Shown: positions 1 to 8,000 of the stretch, in pieces
Layout: every line of letters starts with the position of its first letter
Numbering within the stretch: the stretch's first letter is position 1
NCBI GenBank assembly: GCA_002424845.1
Contig: DILD01000018.1
Coordinates: 1 to 11,238, forward strand
DNA length: 11,238 bases
DNA from: Thiobacillus denitrificans
Lineage (GTDB): Bacteria > Pseudomonadota > Gammaproteobacteria > Burkholderiales > Thiobacillaceae
Direction: 5' to 3'
Notes under the pieces: generated by a model
Seen by the model: only the letters and a program-made list of their open reading frames with translations
Told to the model about the DNA's origin: nothing
The model's database searches: none
Program-made: the position numbers and the translations under genes

Positions 1-184
1 CGGGAAAGCGTTTCAGCAGCAGCGCCAGCCAGGCGCGCCAGGCGGGCAGAGCGGGCAAGGTATGCGTTTCGCTGGCGGTGGCGCGCGCCAGCGCCTCGGC
101 CAGACCGCGCGACTGATTGACGTGCCCCGGCTTGCCGTCACTGACGACCCAGACTATCAGCGGGAGGCTATTTTGGGCGTGCAA
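1..184 (-). CDS. ELM1-like (DUF1022) family protein, N-terminal fragment
   Basis: The minus strand reads an open frame running off the left edge. Near the N-terminus it contains LIVWVVSDGKPGHVNQS, followed by GLAEAL. This matches the characteristic start of the ELM1/DUF1022 family, whose signature is W-V-x-S-D-G-K-P-G-H-x-N-Q-S-x-G-L. Bacterial members are putative glycosyltransferase-like or cell-envelope proteins of uncertain function, often near LPS genes; the name comes from a plant mitochondrial fission factor. Only about 60 residues are visible. No ATG or GTG lies in frame between the upstream stop (near 252) and the signature, so a TTG start is needed. TTG at 184 leaves 8 residues before LIVW. 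TTG at 223 would overlap the toxin stop as TTGA and add 13 residues. Start uncertain; family assignment fairly secure. Confidence 0.7.
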   Translation of the reverse strand, partial: MHAQNSLPLIVWVVSDGKPGHVNQSRGLAEALARATASETHTLPALPAWRAWLALLLKRFP

Positions 185-219
185 TGATTCGTCCGTTTCA
201 GGAAGTGGCGAACCGGATT

Positions 220-513
220 TCAAGCAAGACGCTTTCGCCAATATCCCGGCTCACGGTGGCTGTGCATGACTGCGATGATCAGCACATAGTCAGGCTCAAC
301 GGTATACAGGATGGCATAGGGGAAAATGCGTGTTAAACACCGCCGAATGTCTTCTTCAAGCACGCTCCATCCGGCGGGGGTCTTGAGAACAAGCTGAATG
401 GCATGTTCGACCGCCGCGATAAACCGTAATTCCAGCCCCGCCTGACAGGCCGCGTAATGCCGGGTTGCTTCTTCATATTCGGCCAGCGCATCCGGGTGGA
501 ACTTGAATCTCAC
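220..513 (-). CDS. ParE/RelE-family toxin of a type II toxin-antitoxin module
   Basis: A 97-residue protein with the small RelE/ParE fold layout. An N-terminal beta strand (MRFKFHPDA) is followed by two helices rich in Glu, Ala and Arg (AEYEEATRHYAAC). The C-terminal sheet carries the typical pattern RIFPYAILYTVE..YVLIIAVMHSHREPGYW, with conserved Arg and Tyr/His positions. ParE members poison DNA gyrase and RelE members cleave ribosome-bound mRNA; the sequence does not show which applies here. The start ATG overlaps the stop of the upstream antitoxin in an ATGA arrangement, so the pair should be translationally coupled with the antitoxin made first. The reading frame is intact. Family call strong, target unknown. 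Confidence 0.88.
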   Translation of the reverse strand: MRFKFHPDALAEYEEATRHYAACQAGLELRFIAAVEHAIQLVLKTPAGWSVLEEDIRRCLTRIFPYAILYTVEPDYVLIIAVMHSHREPGYWRKRLA

Positions 514-743
514 CTTGAGAACAGCCGGCGAATACGGGACAGCGCTTCATCTCCCGGAATGGCCTGAACACTTCCGTTGCGAACATCGTCGCGTCGGCGT
601 AGCGCCTCATCTGCCCAGAGTTTTCGGGTGTGGCCGTCCTCCAGCGGGTCGAGGCTCTCGGCCAGGCGGTCGGCCAGAAGTGCGCGCGCCTCGCTTGGCA
701 GGGAAAGTGCCTCTTCGGCAATTTGTTCAACGGTCAGGTTCAT
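510..743 (-). CDS. Addiction-module antitoxin (PF09720 / TIGR02574 type)
   Basis: A 77-residue acidic, helical protein. Its N-terminal half (IAEEALSLPSEARALLADRL followed by AESLDP) and its later W-A-D-E-A-L-R-R-R segment fit the putative addiction module component family, which pairs with ParE/RelE toxins. The C-terminal part (GSVQAIPGDEALSRIR) matches the family's usual G-x-V-x-x-I-P-x-x-E-x-L tail, the likely toxin-wrapping segment. It lies first in the pair and shares 4 bases with the toxin start. A GGAG ribosome site lies 9 bases before the ATG. The 34-base gap from the end of thiO leaves little room for a separate promoter, so the module may be read from the thiO transcript or from within thiO. 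Such antitoxins usually neutralise the toxin by direct binding. Confidence 0.85.
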   Translation of the reverse strand: MNLTVEQIAEEALSLPSEARALLADRLAESLDPLEDGHTRKLWADEALRRRDDVRNGSVQAIPGDEALSRIRRLFSR

Positions 744-777
744 GGGGTGTACTCCGGTGTGCTTTGGAAAATTGTAG

Positions 778-1890
778 TCATGAACATGCCTTTTCCCAAC
801 TTCGTGTAAGCGCCGCCTGCCAGCGATACGGTGCGGGGTCCAGCGCAGGCGTCCTGCCGTCCATCAGGTCGGCCAGCAGTTCGGCCGAGGCCGGCGCCAT
901 CGTCACCCCGTAGCGGTAATGTCCTGCGTTGACGAACACATTGTCGAAATCGGGATGGCGGTCGATGACCGGGATGTTGTCCGGCGAACCGGGGCGCAGG
1001 CCGGCCCAGTGTCGCACCGCTTGAGCGGCGGCCAGCGCGGGCAGCAGGTCGGCTGCTTCGGCATGCAGCCGCCGGCGTGTGGCGTCGTCGGTCGATTTGT
1101 CGAAGCCGGCGTCTTCCAGCGTGCTGCCCACCAGCAGGTGGCCATCCCGGCGCGGAATCAGATACAGCCCCCCGCGATACAGGATCGTCTCCAGCGTGCC
1201 CGGCTCAAGCTTGAACAGCAGCATCTGGCCGCGAATCGGACGAACGTGCGGTGTCGCCGCCAGACCGGTCAAGCCCAGGCCCGACCATGCGCCGGTGGCC
1301 AGCACCACCCGGTCTGCCGGGAAATCCTCCGTCACGGTTCGCACCGCCGTCACGCGCCCGCCCTGCGTCAGCACCCCGGTGGCCGGGCAATGCTCGCGTA
1401 GCGTGCCGCCTTGCCGGATGACCGCCGCGCGCAGCGCCGCCACCAGGCGTGGATTGCGTGCCTGCGCCACATCGGGCAGCCAGATGCGATTGTCTTCAGG
1501 CGGCACGGCGGGTGCCAGAGGCGGCGTGCCCGGGCAGTCCCGCAGCGCCGCCATCCCGTGCGCGGCACACCAGGCCAGCGCCTGTTCCGGCGCGGTCACG
1601 TCCAGTGCCAGCATCCCGCAGCGCCAGAATTCGACGTTTTGTCCTGACGCGGCTTCGACTCCATCCACCCAGTCCGCGTAGCCGGCCATCGAACGCAAGG
1701 CCAGTGCGGTGACCGGTTCGTCGTAATCCCACGGCAAAAGGGGCGACAGGATCCCGCCGCCGGCCCACGATGACTCGCCGCCCGCTGCACCGCGTTCCAG
1801 CACCGTGACCCGCTGACCGAGCTGCAGCAAGGTCCGGGCCACGCTCAGCCCCGATACCCCCGCGCCGATGACCAGCGTGTGCCCGGTCAT
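778..1890 (-). CDS. thiO: Glycine oxidase ThiO (FAD-dependent)
   Basis: A 370-residue FAD-dependent oxidase of the DAO family. ThiO oxidises glycine to the imine, which feeds ThiG in formation of the thiamine thiazole ring, with hydrogen peroxide as by-product; it is cytosolic. The N-terminus has the dinucleotide-binding motif VIGAGVSGLSVA (residues 7-18) and the acidic residue closing the Rossmann beta-alpha-beta unit in VTVLERG. SSWAGGGILSP (40-50), RPIRGQML (217-224) and LYLIPRRDGHLLVGST (242-257) are typical of ThiO. HWAGLRPGSPDNIPVID (294-310) contains the substrate-carboxylate Arg, and NAGHYRYG (321-328) lies near the flavin. I chose the ATG at 1890 because GGGAG lies 7 bases upstream and the length matches the family. 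The open frame extends to 2082, but that would add 64 unrelated residues. ThiO versus another DAO-family amine oxidase is the main alternative. Confidence 0.88.
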   Translation of the reverse strand: MTGHTLVIGAGVSGLSVARTLLQLGQRVTVLERGAAGGESSWAGGGILSPLLPWDYDEPVTALALRSMAGYADWVDGVEAASGQNVEFWRCGMLALDVTAPEQALAWCAAHGMAALRDCPGTPPLAPAVPPEDNRIWLPDVAQARNPRLVAALRAAVIRQGGTLREHCPATGVLTQGGRVTAVRTVTEDFPADRVVLATGAWSGLGLTGLAATPHVRPIRGQMLLFKLEPGTLETILYRGGLYLIPRRDGHLLVGSTLEDAGFDKSTDDATRRRLHAEAADLLPALAAAQAVRHWAGLRPGSPDNIPVIDRHPDFDNVFVNAGHYRYGVTMAPASAELLADLMDGRTPALDPAPYRWQAALTRSWEKACS

Positions 1891-2159
1891 GCGGCCGCTC
1901 CCGGCGCCATCCCGCAAAAACATAATTTCTTCATCGCGCAATTTTAGGGGGGAACGCCCGGCCTCGCCATCCCAGGCTTGCACGCGGACACTACAGAAAC
2001 GATGCGCCGCGCCGTAATAGAATACCCGTTGTGGCCACCCGGCCCGACGCGGCGGATAATCGGCATCCGCCTGTTCATCCATAAATGCCAGTTATCGGTC
2101 AGTCGTGGCAACTTGCCGGCGCGACCTCTATCATCCAGATACGTAAAAAAGGACCAAAC
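1891..2159. other. Divergent intergenic region between thiO and pilE
   Basis: This 269-base stretch separates two divergently transcribed genes and should hold promoters for both. Reading towards pilE, a plausible sigma-70 pair lies at 2106-2134. Towards thiO I see only weak -10 candidates (TAAAAT and TATTCT on the minus strand) without convincing -35 partners. The open frames crossing it lack ribosome sites and family resemblance. I see no RNA gene or strong hairpin. Confidence 0.5.
2106..2134 (+). promoter_or_regulatory. Candidate sigma-70 promoter for the pilE operon
   Basis: TATCAT at 2129-2134 matches the -10 consensus at five of six positions. TGGCAA at 2106-2111 is a weak -35 at a 17-base spacing. 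Transcription would begin near 2141, giving a leader of about 20 bases that still contains the AAGGA ribosome site at 2149-2153, 6 bases before the pilE ATG. The TGGCA...TTGC string at 2106-2116 superficially resembles a sigma-54 site, but its spacing is too short. This is a pattern match only. Confidence 0.3.
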
Positions 2160-2558
2160 ATGAAGCCAGCCAGACAAAGCGGATTTACCCTGATCGAGAT
2201 GATGATCACCGTGGCGGTCATCGGCATCCTGGCGGCGATCGCCTATCCGGCCTATACGCAATACGTCGAGCGCGGTCATCGTGCGGCCGCGCAGACCGAG
2301 ATGATGGTCATTGCCAACCAGCAGCAGCAGTTCTTTCTGTCCAATCGCAGCTATGCCACGACGCTGAGCGGTTTGGGCTATACGCTGCCCAGCGAGGTGG
2401 ATGGGCGTTATGACGCGGCCATGAGTGTCGATAACGACGCCACGCCGCCGAGTTTCACCGTCACCTTCACCGCGACAGGCTCCCAGGCCGACGACGGCGA
2501 TCTGGAACTGGGTAGCGACGGTACAAAAACCCGGGATGGCGCCGCATCGAAATGGTAA
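2160..2558 (+). CDS. pilE: Type IV minor pilin PilE
   Basis: A 132-residue prepilin. The short positive leader MKPARQSG ends at the prepilin peptidase site G-FTLIE, with Glu at mature position 5. The hydrophobic helix (MMITVAVIGILAAIAYP) then runs into YTQYVERGHRAAAQTEMM, as in PilE minor pilins. A second segment, NQQQQFFLSNRSYA, matches the family's Q-x-x-x-F-x-x-N-x-x-Y-A pattern. The C-terminal GDLELGSDGTKTRD...SKW resembles the end of PilE proteins. PilE is cleaved and N-methylated by PilD in the inner membrane and joins the PilVWX-PilY1-FimU priming complex. I chose the ATG at 2160 because AAGGA precedes it by 6 bases; an upstream ATG at 2085 would spoil the leader. No cysteine is present, so the usual C-terminal disulfide loop is absent. 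It begins the operon and overlaps pilV by 7 bases. Confidence 0.87.
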   Translation: MKPARQSGFTLIEMMITVAVIGILAAIAYPAYTQYVERGHRAAAQTEMMVIANQQQQFFLSNRSYATTLSGLGYTLPSEVDGRYDAAMSVDNDATPPSFTVTFTATGSQADDGDLELGSDGTKTRDGAASKW

Positions 2559-3127
2559 AGCCCTCCGTACCCCGCCTGCGATCGCAACGCGGCACCTCAA
2601 TGATGGAGGTGCTGGTCACCATCATCATTCTCGCCATCGGGTTGCTGGGGCTGGCCGGTCTGCAATCGCGTCTGCAGGTATCCGAAATGGAGTCCTATCA
2701 GCGTGCCCAGGCACTGATCCTACTGAATGACATGGCCAATCGCCTTTCCACCAATCGCGCCGATGTCGCGAGTTATGTGACCGGCGCCGATGCCCCGCTG
2801 GGGGTCGGCGGGGTCTGCCCTACGGGGACCGATGCGGTGGAGGTCGATACCGGGGAATGGTGCGAAGCCTTGCAGGGCGCAGCCGAATCGATGGGGGGCA
2901 GCAAGGTCGGCGCCATGATCGGCGGGCGCGGCTGCATCGAAGACCTGGGCGATGACGAATACCTCATTACCGTCGCCTGGCAAGGCATGGCGCCCATTTC
3001 CGCGCCGCCGGAAAGCGTGGCCTGCGCACAGGGGCTTTACGATGGGGGAACCGAATGCGTCAACGATTTGTGCCGCCGCGCCATGACCACCATTGTGCGC
3101 AAGGGCAATCTGGAGGCGGGCTCATGA
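2552..3127 (+). CDS. pilV: Type IV pilus minor pilin PilV
   Basis: A 191-residue prepilin with leader MVKPSVPRLRSQRG and a cleavage site before TSMMEVLV, with Glu at mature position 5. The hydrophobic helix VTIIILAIGLLGLAGLQ has the L-L-G-L-A-x-L-Q string that is diagnostic of PilV. It is followed by YQRAQALILLNDMANRL, where PilV proteins have A-x-x-L-x-x-D-x-x-x-R-x. The globular part contains several cysteines, compatible with disulfide bonds. PilV is a core subunit of the minor pilin complex that primes pilus assembly and carries PilY1 to the tip. Its ATG lies inside the pilE 3' end (7-base overlap) and its stop overlaps the pilW start in ATGA, so translation is probably coupled on both sides. 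No strong ribosome site is visible. Confidence 0.9.
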   Translation: MVKPSVPRLRSQRGTSMMEVLVTIIILAIGLLGLAGLQSRLQVSEMESYQRAQALILLNDMANRLSTNRADVASYVTGADAPLGVGGVCPTGTDAVEVDTGEWCEALQGAAESMGGSKVGAMIGGRGCIEDLGDDEYLITVAWQGMAPISAPPESVACAQGLYDGGTECVNDLCRRAMTTIVRKGNLEAGS

Positions 3128-4500
3128 ATCGGGCCGCTTTCCGCTTGAGCGCGATCGCCCTGCGGCATCCGCAATCCGGTCTTTCCCTGATTGAGCTGAT
3201 GGTGTCCATCACCATCGGCATGATCATTCTGGCCGCGCTGCTGGCGCTCAATCTCAATGTCACCACCACCAACAGCGAAATGGCCAAGGCCAACCGCCAG
3301 ATCGAAAACGGCCGCTTCGCCATCCAGGTGCTGCAGGACGACCTGGCGCACGCCGGCTTCTGGGGCCCCTTCGTTCCCCAGTTCGACGACCTGACCGAGC
3401 AAGGCACACCGCTGGATGCGCCGGACGCCTTCCCCGATCCCTGTTTGGCCTACAGCGCGGCGGACTGGGCGCCCGAGCACACTAAAAACCTGGTGGGCAT
3501 TCCGGTGCAAAGCCATACCGGCACCTGCGGCGTGGTCACCAGCCCGCAGGCCAACACCGATGTGCTGGTCGTGCGCCGGGCCCAGACCTGCGTGGCGGGG
3601 GTCGGCGATTGTGAAGCCGAGGATGATGAAAAACTCTATTTCCAGGCCACCCTGTGCGAAGGCGAGATCGAAGCGCTTGCGCAAAATGGCAGCTCGGCCA
3701 ACTCCATCACCCTGAATGCCGATGCCTCCGCGACCAGCAATTACTACAATGGCGCGGTCATTCGGATCATCGATGGCAACGGGGAAGGACTGGTCGGCAA
3801 GATTACCGCTTACGACGGCGGCACCAAGGCCGCCACGCTGGAAGACATCACCGTGCCTTCGGGTGCTTCGTGGGCCTACGTCAACAACGGGTCGTCCTAT
3901 ACCTTCGGCAATGGCTACGTGCTGGCGACGGAAGGCTTCATTTTCCATAACCGGAACTGCACCGATGCGGCGGACAAGCGTAAATATGTATCCAACCTGT
4001 ATTACGTGCGCAGCTATGCCAGCACGGCGGGCGACGGCATCCCCACCCTGATGCGCTCAAGCTTCGATCTTTCGGGCGGCACCCTGAATCATCTCGCGGC
4101 CCAGCCGATGATCGAGGGCATCCAGGGTTTCCGCGTGGAATACGGCATCGACAACACGAGCGATTCGGGTGCGACCGTGAACAACTCGGTTGCCGTCGCA
4201 TGGGCCGATCCGCTCAATCTGGTGTCGCCCACCAACCGCGGAGATGGCGTGCCGGACACCTGGGTCAGCGCTTCGGGCCTGACCTGCGCCAGCGCGGCCA
4301 GTTGCGCCGCCGCCAATGTCGTCGCCGTGAAGATTCATGTGCTGGCGCGCAGCGAGACGGCGACAAAGGGCTACACCGACACCAAGACCTATACCCTGGG
4401 CGGCACGACGATGGGGCCGTTCAACGACGGCTTCAAGCGTCATGTCTTTTCCACCACGGTTCGCCTCGCCAACCCGGCCGGCCGGAGGGATACGCCATGA
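3124..4500 (+). CDS. pilW: Type IV pilus minor pilin PilW with an apparent inserted domain
   Basis: A 458-residue prepilin. Leader MNRAAFRLSAIALRHPQSG is followed by LSLIELMVSITIGMIIL, with the cleavage site after Gly19 and Glu at mature position 5. NGRFAIQVLQDDLAHAGFWG (62-81) is the hallmark helix end of PilW. DVLVVRRAQTC (146-156), the F-I-F-x-N-R-N-C segment (272-279) and NLYYVRSY (291-298) are further PilW landmarks, as is EGIQGFRVEYGID (331-343). The protein is much longer than P. aeruginosa PilW (roughly 270-280 residues). Part of the excess is a segment at about 187-261 that looks like an independent beta-rich domain (see findings). PilW bridges the other minor pilins and PilY1 in the inner-membrane priming complex and at the pilus tip. 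Start and stop both form ATGA overlaps, with pilV and pilX, and the ATG at 3124 gives the best leader. Confidence 0.9.
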   Translation: MNRAAFRLSAIALRHPQSGLSLIELMVSITIGMIILAALLALNLNVTTTNSEMAKANRQIENGRFAIQVLQDDLAHAGFWGPFVPQFDDLTEQGTPLDAPDAFPDPCLAYSAADWAPEHTKNLVGIPVQSHTGTCGVVTSPQANTDVLVVRRAQTCVAGVGDCEAEDDEKLYFQATLCEGEIEALAQNGSSANSITLNADASATSNYYNGAVIRIIDGNGEGLVGKITAYDGGTKAATLEDITVPSGASWAYVNNGSSYTFGNGYVLATEGFIFHNRNCTDAADKRKYVSNLYYVRSYASTAGDGIPTLMRSSFDLSGGTLNHLAAQPMIEGIQGFRVEYGIDNTSDSGATVNNSVAVAWADPLNLVSPTNRGDGVPDTWVSASGLTCASAASCAAANVVAVKIHVLARSETATKGYTDTKTYTLGGTTMGPFNDGFKRHVFSTTVRLANPAGRRDTP

Positions 4501-4991
4501 GGCCCCCGGTTGCTTTACGCGCCCAGCGCGGGGCCACCCTGGTCATCGGCCTCATCATGCTGGTTCTGATCACGCTGATGATGACTTCGGCATTCATGCT
4601 CAGCAGCGGCAATCTCCGGGCGGTGGGCAACATGCAGTTTCGCAGCGAGGCCATGGCGGCCGCCAATCTGGCCATCGAGCAGGTGCTGGGGACCGATTTT
4701 TCCGAAGCGCCCGCCGCCCAGACGGTCAACATCGATCTCGATAACGACGGCACCACGGATTATGCCGTCGAGGTCGCCATACCCACCTGCGTTCGTGCAA
4801 CCGTAGCCAAGCCGGCCCTGGGCAGCAGCCTGTCGCTGGGCACGGCCATGTCGAGTTCGGCCTTCTGGAACACGGTATGGGATATCGATGCCGACGTGAA
4901 TGACACCGCCACCGGAGCCGCCATCCGCATCCATCAGGGCGTTCGCGTGCTGCTGAGCAAAGCTCAGAAAGACAGCGTGTGCGATGACTGA
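4497..4991 (+). CDS. pilX: Type IV pilus assembly protein PilX
   Basis: A 164-residue protein with leader MRPPVALRAQRG and then ATLVIGLIMLVLITLMM, the PilX N-terminal hydrophobic helix. The position-5 Glu of ordinary pilins is replaced by Ile. PilX-type subunits are thought to be the counterparts of GspK, which sits at the tip of type II pseudopili and also lacks this Glu. SGNLRAVGNMQFRSEAMAAAN (37-57) matches the S-x-N-x-x-x-A-x-N-x-x-x-x-x-x-A-x-x-A-A pattern of PilX. A D-L-D-N-D-G-T-T-D run (80-88) resembles a calcium loop. The ATG overlaps the pilW stop as ATGA, and 24 bases separate its stop from pilY1. Expected role: completing the minor-pilin initiation complex at the inner membrane and the pilus tip. 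Confidence 0.87.
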   Translation: MRPPVALRAQRGATLVIGLIMLVLITLMMTSAFMLSSGNLRAVGNMQFRSEAMAAANLAIEQVLGTDFSEAPAAQTVNIDLDNDGTTDYAVEVAIPTCVRATVAKPALGSSLSLGTAMSSSAFWNTVWDIDADVNDTATGAAIRIHQGVRVLLSKAQKDSVCDD

Positions 4992-5005
4992 GTCCCACTT
5001 ACAGC

Positions 5006-5010
5006 AGGAG
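5006..5010 (+). promoter_or_regulatory. Ribosome binding site that fixes the pilY1 GTG start
   Basis: AGGAG lies 5 bases before the GTG at 5016. It is the clearest ribosome site in the cluster and supports use of GTG, because the signal peptide begins exactly there. Confidence 0.8.
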
Positions 5011-5015
5011 TTATC

Positions 5016-8000
5016 GTGAAAATCCCTTTCCTTAAAAGTGTGCTGACAGCCGGTTTGCTGGCCTTTTCCCTGGCAGCCCCCGCCGAGGATATCGACCTGT
5101 TCGTGATTCCCCCGCGGGACGACATCGACAAGCCGAACGTGCTGATCATCGTGGACAACACCGCCAACTGGAACACGGCATTCGAGGCGGAAATGGATGC
5201 ATTGCAGGACACCATCGAGAACCTGCCGAATGACGCGTTCCGCATCGGCATCATGTTTTCGGCGGAAACCGGCAACCCCAACAACAATGTGGCGGGCGGC
5301 TATGTGCGGGCGGCCATCCGCCTGATGACGGCTGCCAACAAGGAAAAATACAAGAGCCTGGTAGATAGCTTCGACAGGACGGGTGACGCAGGCAACGGCG
5401 GCCAGTCCAGCCTGGTGATGGCCGAGGCCTATCGCTACCTGTCCGGCGGCGCGCCCTATGCCGGCAACAACAAGGCCAAGGCCGACTATACGGGCAATGT
5501 CTATGGCACGTCGAAATCGAAGGCCATTTACGCGCTGGGTGACAACGCGCTCAGTTCGATCGGCGCCACGGCCTACAACAAGCCCAGTTCGACCTGCCAG
5601 AAGAATTTCATCATCTACATCAGCAACGGTGCGCCGAACGACAACGTTTCGGTCAGGAGCGAGTCCAATTCCATGCTTGAGGCCGCCGCGACCGCACTGG
5701 GCATCACCGGCGCCAGCACGGTGATTCCGCTCTCGCCCAATGCCTCGCAGGCCAATCCCAGCGACGAATGGGCGCGCTTCATGAAGCAGACCGCGCTCGG
5801 GGTGACGACGTTCACCATCGATGTCGACAAGGTCACCACCGGCCAGGGACCGGGCTGGACCGCCGTGCTGAAAAGCATGGCCAGCACCAGCAGCGGCAAG
5901 TATTTCGATGTCAGCACGGCGGAGGGGGAAACGGGCGATGCGCTGCAAGAGGCCCTGAACAACATCCTGTCCGAGATCCAGTCGGTCAACAGCGTGTTCT
6001 CCTCGGTGAGCTTGCCGGTGAGCGTCAACACCCAGGGCACTTATCTGAACCAGGTATTCATCGGCATGTTCCGCCCGGGCGTGTTGCCGCGCTGGGCCGG
6101 CAATCTGAAGCAGTACAAGCTGGGCTACGATTCGAGCGGCACGCTGACGACGCTCGATGCGGACGGTAATAACGCCATCAGCAGCGGCGGCACCGGCTTC
6201 ATCGCCGAATGCGCGCGCAGTTTCTGGACGCCGACGACCGTCGATACCTACTGGGCATTCGACGAGCAGGGCGCCTGCCTGGCGGTCGCCGACTCGAAAG
6301 CCTCGAACACGCCGGACGGCAACTACGTGGAAAAGGGCGGGCAGGCCTACACCTTACGGGGCTCGCCGCCCAGTTTCACGAATGCGCTGTCGCGCACGGT
6401 CTATACCTGTTCGCCCGCTTCGTGCACCGCGCTGACCAGCTTCAACACCGCGAACGCGGACATTACCCAGGCCTTGCTCGACCCAACCGTGGGGGCGACG
6501 AACCGGGACAGCCTGATCAACTGGGGGCGCGGGGTCAACGTCGACAGCGAGGGCTACGCAAGCTATCAGATCCGGCCCTCCATTCACGGCGACGTGGTGC
6601 ATTCGCGTCCGGTCGCGATCGATTTCGGCGGCAGCACCGGGGTGGTGGTGTTTTATGGCGGCAACGACGGCATGCTGCGCGCGGTCAATGGCAACCGCAC
6701 CAGCAGCATCGACAGCGTCGTGGCGGGGGGCGAATTGTGGTCGTTCATGCCGCCGGAGTTCTATCCCAGCATCAAGCGTATCCGCGATGATGAAACGCCC
6801 ATTCTGTTCAAGGAGATGAACGAGACCAACATCCCGCCCGAGCCGAAAGAATACGGCTTTGACGGGGTCATCTCCGCGTACCAGGGCGACACCCACACCT
6901 GGGTGTTCGGAACCATGCGTCGCGGCGGCCGCTCGGTCTACGCCTTCAATGTGACGACGCCGACGAGTCCTGCGCTGAAGTGGCGGGTGGGCTGCCCCAA
7001 TCCGGACAACGACACGGGGTGTTCGACCGGGTTCGATGGCATGGGCCAGAGTTGGTCGGCGCCCAAGTCCCTGAAGGCGCAGGGCTACTCGGTCAGTGGC
7101 GCGGGCACGGAAAAACCCATGCTGATCATGGGCGGCGGCTACGATACCTGCGAGGACGGCGACCCCCATACCTGCACGTCCTCGAACAAGGGCAACAAGG
7201 TCTATGTGCTGGATGCGGACACCGGCACCCTGTTGAAGGCGCTGGATACCGACCGCGGCGTGGTGGCCGATGTGTTCGTGGTGATCAACAGCGTGACCGG
7301 ACTCGCCAAGCTGGCCTACACGGCGGATCTGGGCGGCAATGTCTATCGCATCAACATGACCGATGCGGATGGCGTTGGCGTTGCCCCGTCAGCCTGGACG
7401 ATCACCAAGATTGCTGAGCTGGGCGGGAGCGGCGCCGCTGCCCGCAAGTTCATGTTCGCGCCGGATGTGGTGCTGGAGAGCGACAAGTACATATTGCTGC
7501 TCGGTTCGGGCGACCGCGAAAAACCCCTGAACAGCTATACGTCGGCGCATGGCGTGGCCAACCAGTTCTTCATGCTGATCGATAACCCCGCGGACACCGA
7601 GCAGGAACTGATCACCATGGACTTGCTGGCGAATATCGACTACGAGGCGGACAGCCCGACAGTCGCCACGGTGCAGGAGAAAATGGGCTGGTCCCTGGCG
7701 TTGAACACGGGTGAACAGGTGGTGACCACCGCGATCACGATCTTCGGCACGGTATCGTTCAGCACCCATGAGCCGGCCCCTGTGGAGACCGACCCGAACG
7801 TCTGCTCGCCGGGACTGGGAACGTCGCGCGCCTACAATATTTCCTACCTCAATGCGGCGCCTGTCCGCACCTCGGGAAGCCGGTATGGAGAAATCGCCGG
7901 CGGCGGCCTGCCGCCTTCTCCGGTGGCCGGTCAGGTGACGCTGGATGACGGCGAAACGGTGCCGTTCTGCATCGGCTGCGATGAGGAGTCGGCGCTGAAA

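Noticed and set aside
1079..1681. Long plus-strand open frame opposite thiO
   Set aside because: Low-complexity, Arg/Pro/Ser-rich translation typical of the antisense of a GC-rich gene; thiO on the minus strand has clear FAD motifs and explains the openness.
2106..2119. Possible sigma-54 promoter before pilE (TGGCA followed by TTGC)
   Set aside because: The spacing between the GG and GC elements is several bases too short for a -24/-12 promoter.
1944..2600. 218-residue minus-strand open frame across the thiO-pilE gap and pilE
   Set aside because: It lies antisense to pilE, which has an unmistakable prepilin signature, and no ribosome site or domain was seen.
4515..5948. 477-residue minus-strand open frame opposite pilX and pilY1
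   Set aside because: The translation is rich in His, Arg and Gly with no recognisable domain, and it spans two clearly coding plus-strand genes and their junction. It is a shadow frame.
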